This document shows, piece after piece, positions 60,207 through 64,000 of a stretch of 64,000 nucleotides of DNA. Both the position numbers and the translations under genes were made by a program. Below the pieces are notes generated by a model, which saw only the letters and a program-made list of their open reading frames with translations, had not been told where the DNA came from and did not search any database. The DNA is taken from positions 90,284 through 154,283 of the forward strand of contig JACQBA010000018.1 of assembly GCA_016194745.1 (NCBI GenBank). The letters are read 5' to 3'. Source of the DNA: Elusimicrobiota bacterium. Lineage in GTDB: Bacteria > Elusimicrobiota > Elusimicrobia > UBA1565 > JACRDR01. The first letter of the stretch is position 1. Every line of letters starts with the position of its first letter.

Positions 60207-61891
60207 ACAAGCGTCCCGCCCACCGAAGCGCCTCGCGGTGGGCCGGCCCCGGATTCAAGTTCGTCCTCGGCGTCGCCGCGTTCTACGCGATCTTCTTCGG
60301 CTCGTGGCACGCCTATCATCAGTGGCCGCGGGACGTCCGCTTGGAGCCCTCGAAGGCGGCGTATTTCCATTACGAGTTCATCGAGCTGCGCCTGCGCGGC
60401 GGCGAGCGTTCGCTTCGGGAGCGGTGGAAGGCGTCGCCCCCGAGGGCCGTGGTCAAACGCGACGGCGCCGTCGTCCCGACGGTGGGCGGGATCACGGAGG
60501 TTCCGCTCGTCTGGGACGAGGCGCGGCAGGCGTTCTCCGGGAAGTGGCCGTGCCCGTGGAACGCTCCGGCGGGGCGGTATTCTCCGGAGTTGTTGGGCGA
60601 GCCGAACCTCGGCGACAAGCTGAAGGTCAGGTCCTTCCGCATCGAGTACCGCAAGCCGAGGCCGCTGCCGCGGCGCTTCGTGGTGCTCACGATGGAGACG
60701 ATCGCGCCTCTGGCGACGCTCAAGATCAAGGGGCCCGACGGCGCGCAGACGGGATGGGAAGGCCTGTTGGACTGGGTCAAATACGTGGAGGCCGACGCGT
60801 TTTGGATCCTGGCGGGACAGACGCCGGGGAAGAAGCCCGGCGAGACGTGGGTCGCGCACAATCTTCAGATCCTTCCGCAGATCGCCAAGGAAGCGCATCG
60901 CCGCGGCCTCAAGTTCGGCGTTTGGGCGATGTGCTATCTCACCATGTCGAAGGAACCGCTCTCGAGATACCGGTACGCGATGGACGTCACCGACGGCAAG
61001 CCCGTGCCGACGCGCGCGATCAGCATCGCCGATCCGAAGCGGCCCGACGACGTGGCCGACTTTCTGCGGACCTTTCGCGACGTTCCGGAAGTCGACTTCC
61101 TCGGGCTCGACTACATCCGCAACGCGCTGGGCGGCTACGAGCTGGTCGACGAGTTCGTGGCGGAGATGCCCGGCCTGAGGCTCCCGGAGGAATGGCACAA
61201 GCTCACGCGGGACGAGCGCATGGTCTGGCTCGCTCGAAAAAAGATCATGCGCAAGGATCCCGCGTTCATCGACGCCTGGCAGTGGTGGCGCGCGCATCGC
61301 GTCGCCCTCATCGTCCGGCGCATCCGGGAGCGCCTCGGCGACTCGAAGGCTCTGTGGGCGTTCACGCTGACCTGGGAGAAAGGTTGGCATCACGGGCAGG
61401 ATCCCGTCATGATGAACGACGCGGGCATCGACGCGGACTCGCTGATGCTCTATGAGGCCAACGCCGCCCAATTCGGCTGGATGGTGCGTGATTGGCATAC
61501 GTACGTCCGGACCAAGGACGTGCAACTCATCGTGGGAGACGTGGTCGACTGGCCCTTGCACCAGAAGTCCGAGAAGGGCCCGGGAGAGATGGTCCGGCGG
61601 CTGTCCCGCGCGTCCACGCGTATCTATAAGGATGGGCCCGCGGCGGGAATCTTCATCCACGACCTGGCCCGAGGTCTTTGGGGGCGCCTCGGGCCGTACT
61701 CGAGCCTGGAGTGGATGAACGCGGCGCGGGACTACGCGCGAGCGTTCCGCGCGCTCCCCGACGCCGCCGGGAAGAAGGAAGCCGCCAAGAGCGCGGCGCC
61801 GGAGCCGGTGGGCCTGCGGCCTCCGCCGCCGGAGGAAGGCGTAAGGACGGTGCCGGCCGAAGGCGCGGCGCCGTCCGAGGCGGCGCGATGA
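60182..61891 (+). CDS. Membrane-anchored glycoside-hydrolase-like protein, unknown
   Basis: 569 aa. A cytoplasmic basic N-terminus precedes one membrane helix (GFKFVLGVAAFYAIFFGSW, about 25-43). A beta-rich domain follows (about 50-165), then a region with alternating strands and helices (about 170-500). Phrases such as VKYVEADAFWILAG, AKEAHRRGLKFGVWAMCYL and FLGLDYIRNALGG resemble the strand ends of TIM-barrel glycoside-hydrolase-like families. Candidate acidic residues are in DFLGLDYI and TLTWEKGW. The last 40 residues are Pro/Ala/Glu-rich. No family can be named with confidence. Likely an extracytoplasmic, anchored enzyme acting on carbohydrate; this is inference. Confidence 0.65.
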   Translation: MAGHGKRVDKRPAHRSASRWAGPGFKFVLGVAAFYAIFFGSWHAYHQWPRDVRLEPSKAAYFHYEFIELRLRGGERSLRERWKASPPRAVVKRDGAVVPTVGGITEVPLVWDEARQAFSGKWPCPWNAPAGRYSPELLGEPNLGDKLKVRSFRIEYRKPRPLPRRFVVLTMETIAPLATLKIKGPDGAQTGWEGLLDWVKYVEADAFWILAGQTPGKKPGETWVAHNLQILPQIAKEAHRRGLKFGVWAMCYLTMSKEPLSRYRYAMDVTDGKPVPTRAISIADPKRPDDVADFLRTFRDVPEVDFLGLDYIRNALGGYELVDEFVAEMPGLRLPEEWHKLTRDERMVWLARKKIMRKDPAFIDAWQWWRAHRVALIVRRIRERLGDSKALWAFTLTWEKGWHHGQDPVMMNDAGIDADSLMLYEANAAQFGWMVRDWHTYVRTKDVQLIVGDVVDWPLHQKSEKGPGEMVRRLSRASTRIYKDGPAAGIFIHDLARGLWGRLGPYSSLEWMNAARDYARAFRALPDAAGKKEAAKSAAPEPVGLRPPPPEEGVRTVPAEGAAPSEAAR

Positions 61892-62517
61892 GCGACGCCT
61901 ACGAGCGGCTCCGGGCGGAGATGGTGCGGACGCAGATCGCCGCGCGCGGCGTCGCCGACGCCTCGGTGCTCGCCGCGATGCGCGACGTCCCGCGCCATCT
62001 GTTCGTCGACGCCTCGCTCGCCGCGCGCGCCTACGAGGATCATCCCGTCGACATCGGCCTCGGGCAGACGGTCTCGCAGCCGTACATGGTCGCCTTCATG
62101 GCGCAGGAACTTGACCCCTCCGGAAGGCGCGTGCTGGAGATCGGCACGGGCTCCGGCTACGCGACGGCGGTTCTCGCGGGCCTGGCGGAGGAGGTTTGGA
62201 CGATCGAAGTCGAACCCGACCTTTCGGAACGGGCCCGCCGCTTGCTTCAGCGCCTCGGATATACGAACATCCGCTTCAAGGTCGGGGACGGATTGGCCGG
62301 CTGGCCCGAGGGCTCGCCGTTCGACCGGATCGTCCTGACGGCGGCGGTCCCGGAGATTCCCGCCGCGCTGCTCGAGCAGCTCAAGCCCGGAGGCTGGTTC
62401 CTCGGCCCGGTCTGCCGGGAGACGGAACAGCGTCTGCTCCGCGTCCGGCGGGCGGAAGAAGGGTTCGAGACGAGCGATTTGATGCCGGTCGTGTTCGTGC
62501 CGGCGCACCGACGATGA
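61888..62517 (+). CDS. pcm: Protein-L-isoaspartate O-methyltransferase
   Basis: 209 aa, standard length. The N-terminal AEMVRTQIAARGVADASVLA and VPRHLFVDASL, then GQTVSQPYMVAFMAQ (substrate-binding), are PCMT hallmarks. The SAM-binding motif I is RRVLEIGTGSGYATAVLAGL (about 80-99), with post-I acidic residue in VWTIEVEPDL and PFDRIVLTAAVPEIP downstream. It methylates isoaspartyl residues in aged proteins with SAM. ATG 61888 overlaps the stop of the preceding gene, and its own stop overlaps the next ATG. Confidence 0.95.
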   Translation: MSDAYERLRAEMVRTQIAARGVADASVLAAMRDVPRHLFVDASLAARAYEDHPVDIGLGQTVSQPYMVAFMAQELDPSGRRVLEIGTGSGYATAVLAGLAEEVWTIEVEPDLSERARRLLQRLGYTNIRFKVGDGLAGWPEGSPFDRIVLTAAVPEIPAALLEQLKPGGWFLGPVCRETEQRLLRVRRAEEGFETSDLMPVVFVPAHRR

Positions 62518-63029
62518 GACGATACCCTCTGATTCTTGCCGCGATGTGCGCCGCCGGGAGCGTCCGCGCCCAGATCGGCGTCGGCACGGGCGTGACTCCC
62601 GAGACGTTCGGCGTCGGAGCGGAGGAGCGAAAGAAAGAGGCGCTCCCCCCGGTGGATCCGGTCGCGCTCGCCGCGAGCCTGGCATTCGACGCGACGACGT
62701 GGACGCAGCTCCAGGTTTCGACGACGGCTCCCCAAGAGATGACGCGGCTTCTGCGCAAGGGCTACTACCGCTTGGAACTGGTGCAGATGACGATGCTGGC
62801 GAAGGAGTCCAGCGCCACGTTCAAGGCGATCGAGGCCGATCGCGAGAAGGGCGTCAAATTTCGGGACATCGCGGCGAAGAGAGGCGTGGACTACGAAGCG
62901 CTTTACGAAAGAGCTCTCGCCGAGGATCGGCGCGTCGAGGAACGCTACCTTCCCGCCGTGTTGTCGATCAGGATATCCACCTCGCCGGCCGCGGGCAAGC
63001 GGCCGAAGCCGGACACGGGTCCGCGCTGA
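62514..63029 (+). CDS. Small exported protein of unknown function
   Basis: 171 aa from ATG 62514 overlapping the pcm stop (ATGA); the longer ORF upstream is shadow. Signal peptide MRRYPLILAAMCAAGSVRAQ. The mature part has a short Gly/Thr/Pro N-terminus, a helical middle (VALAASLAFDATTWTQLQVS, KGYYRLELVQMTMLAKESSA) and KGVKFRDIAAKRGVDYEALY, which looks like a small three-helix region. It ends with a basic Pro-rich tail. No family recognised. Last gene of the plus-strand dtd operon. Confidence 0.65.
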   Translation: MRRYPLILAAMCAAGSVRAQIGVGTGVTPETFGVGAEERKKEALPPVDPVALAASLAFDATTWTQLQVSTTAPQEMTRLLRKGYYRLELVQMTMLAKESSATFKAIEADREKGVKFRDIAAKRGVDYEALYERALAEDRRVEERYLPAVLSIRISTSPAAGKRPKPDTGPR

Positions 63030-63041
63030 CGCGTCCGGACG

Positions 63042-63800
63042 CTATTTAGCGGGAGCCGCCGCGTCCAAAAAGGGAAGGCCCGCTTCCTTCCATCGAAGGA
63101 GGCCGCCCTTTAGCACTTTCACATCCTTGCGCCCCAGCGACTCGAGCAGCCTGCCCGCCGCGGCGCTTTGGCCGCCGGCCTGGCACACGACGATGGTCGG
63201 CTTGCTCGGCAGCTGCTTCGCCTTCGACGCGAGCTCGTCGACGGGAATGTTGACCGAGTCCTTCAAATGGAATTTGGTGAAATCCTCCGGGTCGCGCACG
63301 TCCACGATGAAGAGGTCGCCTTTCTTCTTGAGCGCCTCGACGACCTCCATGCTGCTCACGAGGGTCGGCTCCGCGACGGCCAGCTGCTTGCCGGCGGTCC
63401 TTTGCTTCGCCATGCCCCACGCCGCGAGGCCCTCTTCGTAGGCTCTGACTTTCTTGTAGCCCAGCGCAGCGGCATCGTCCGCGGCCTGCTTGACCTTGCC
63501 GAAGCAGACGGGGGCCCCGCAATACAAGACGAGTTCGCGATCCTTGTCTTTGACGAAGGCGGCGAGCTTTTCCTTGAAGAGCCGCGCCGGAAGATTGGCG
63601 GCGCCGTCGATGTGGGATTCCTCGAACTCCACGCGGCTGCGCACGTCGATCAGCGAGAACTTCCGCTCCGACTCCGAGATCTTCATCTTATCGATGAGGT
63701 CGCCGGTCTTGATGATCGAAACGGTCGCGGGGTCTTCCGCCATGACGGCGGGTGCGGCCAGCAGCGTCGCGCAGCACAGGATTCTAGCGGCGGAATTCAT
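63042..63800 (-). CDS. Exported tandem rhodanese-domain protein
   Basis: 252 aa from ATG 63800, with GGGGAGG upstream and a good promoter. Signal peptide MNSAARILCCATLLAAPAVM. Two rhodanese domains follow. The first (about 30-130) has LIDVRSRVEFEESHIDGAAN and an active-site Cys in LVLYCGAPVC. The second (about 150-245) has FIVDVRDPEDFTKFHLKDSV and VVCQAGGQSAAAGRLLESLG with its own Cys. Both nucleophiles are kept, unlike many two-domain sulfurtransferases where the N-terminal domain is inactive. A periplasmic sulfur carrier or transferase role is likely. It converges on the dtd operon with a 12-base gap. Confidence 0.9.
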   Translation of the reverse strand: MNSAARILCCATLLAAPAVMAEDPATVSIIKTGDLIDKMKISESERKFSLIDVRSRVEFEESHIDGAANLPARLFKEKLAAFVKDKDRELVLYCGAPVCFGKVKQAADDAAALGYKKVRAYEEGLAAWGMAKQRTAGKQLAVAEPTLVSSMEVVEALKKKGDLFIVDVRDPEDFTKFHLKDSVNIPVDELASKAKQLPSKPTIVVCQAGGQSAAAGRLLESLGRKDVKVLKGGLLRWKEAGLPFLDAAAPAK

Positions 63801-63827
63801 GCGTGTGTCCTCCCCCGATGCGCGATG

Positions 63828-63856
63828 AGTATAGTCCCGAAATGAAGAACTTTCAA
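63828..63856 (-). promoter_or_regulatory. Sigma70-type promoter of the rhodanese gene
   Basis: On the minus strand, TTGAAA (63856-63851), a 17-base spacer and TATACT (63833-63828). A leader of about 20-25 bases containing GGGGAGG follows before ATG 63800. Confidence 0.75.
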
Positions 63857-63871
63857 GGTCCCGCATCAACT

Positions 63872-63925
63872 CATTTAAGATGTTACCGAACGAGCCTCGG
63901 TCGCCTCATTTAAAATGTTACCGAA
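63872..63925 (+). repeat. Two 19-base direct repeats at the probable insertion-sequence end
   Basis: Copies at 63872-63890 and 63907-63925 read CATTTAA(G/A)ATGTTACCGAA, differing at one base and spaced 35 bases start to start. Repeated transposase-binding boxes of this type occur at the ends of some IS families. Six bases on lies a perfect 12-base palindrome CGGTTTAAACCG (63931-63942). Confidence 0.7.
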
Positions 63926-63961
63926 ATGGACGGTTTAAACCGTTTTTTCGGGAGCACTTAG

Positions 63962-64000
63962 ATGAGTCCAGCCGCCAAACGAGAGTACATGAACTCAATA
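63962..64000 (+). CDS. N-terminus of a probable transposase/integrase (partial)
   Basis: ATG 63962 with GGAG seven bases upstream; only 13 codons are visible (MSPAAKREYMNSI). The start resembles the N-termini of ISNCY/IS481-like integrase-core transposases, which often begin Met-Ser-x-Ala-x-(K/R)-Arg-Glu. With so few residues the family is a guess; the flanking repeat pair is the main support. Confidence 0.5.
   Translation, partial: MSPAAKREYMNSI

Larger units (their letters stand above)
63872..64000 (+). mobile_element. Left end of a probable insertion sequence (truncated by window edge)
   Basis: Subterminal repeats, an AT-richer leader than the surrounding genome, a palindrome and the first codons of a likely transposase occur together. 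The outer boundary is uncertain and no target-site duplication can be seen because the right end is outside. Confidence 0.5.

Noticed and set aside
63031..63042. Perfect palindrome GCGTCCGGACGC between convergent genes
   Set aside because: No loop and no T-run; may be chance in GC-rich sequence.

Overview
The window is GC-rich bacterial DNA with very compact gene packing. Most of the first 59.7 kb is transcribed from the minus strand. The exceptions are an RDD-family gene (1249-2013) and a two-gene kynurenine-pathway unit (33854-35762). After about 59.75 kb a plus-strand operon takes over. No intergenic gap exceeds about 250 bases. Adjacent genes repeatedly share ATGA or GTGA stop/start overlaps. 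The cell looks diderm, because there is a lipoprotein, a PorV/PorQ-like outer-membrane beta barrel, and a giant exported kelch protein with a type-IX-secretion-like C-terminal tail. That combination, plus a free-living catabolic repertoire, suggests an Elusimicrobiota-like or related uncultured lineage. This taxonomic guess is inference; no marker gene proves it.

Layout. 1-6.4 kb holds a truncated HEAT-like gene, a class II glutamine amidotransferase, an RDD protein, a dksA-like / MDR dehydrogenase / GT39 operon and an exported HExxH protein. 6.5-14.4 kb is a kelch giant / PorV-like / coiled-coil operon. 14.5-26.4 kb is a cell-surface and carbohydrate block (DUF6580, glycogen-binding-domain protein, rpiB, hybrid sensor kinase, BadF-type kinase, lipoprotein, HprK-like kinase, GT2, TPR-SpoIID, O-antigen ligase), followed by tRNA-Gly(CCC). 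26.6-32.7 kb holds a large exported protein with a possible caspase-like His/Cys pair, folE, an aquaporin and an exported CPBP protease.

32.8-41.4 kb is a tryptophan (kynurenine) catabolic cluster. The minus-strand operon is nbaC-nbaD-kynU-kmo-kynA-kynB. The convergent plus-strand unit is 2-aminomuconate semialdehyde dehydrogenase plus a RidA-type 2-aminomuconate deaminase. A divergent DUF1338 gene (2-oxoadipate dioxygenase/decarboxylase family) sits beside it. Together these could take tryptophan to 2-hydroxymuconate/4-oxalocrotonate, and the DUF1338 neighbour suggests an unusual exit through 2-oxoadipate and 2-hydroxyglutarate.

41.4-47.8 kb holds a two-component pair, an exported unknown with an FNR/CRP-type palindrome upstream, a CCA-adding-type nucleotidyltransferase with no ordinary start codon, and an acyl-CoA ligase. 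47.8-59.7 kb is a peptide-uptake operon: a stand-alone Lrp/AsnC RAM-domain protein, two ABC ATPases, an OPT transporter, three tandem substrate-binding paralogues and two permeases. 59.75-63.0 kb runs rightwards: dtd, a glycoside-hydrolase-like unknown, pcm and an exported unknown. A minus-strand tandem rhodanese follows. The window ends at the left edge of what looks like an insertion sequence: paired 19-base repeats and the first 13 codons of a probable transposase.

Several promoters place a good -10 box only 6-10 bases before the start codon, which suggests common leaderless transcription.
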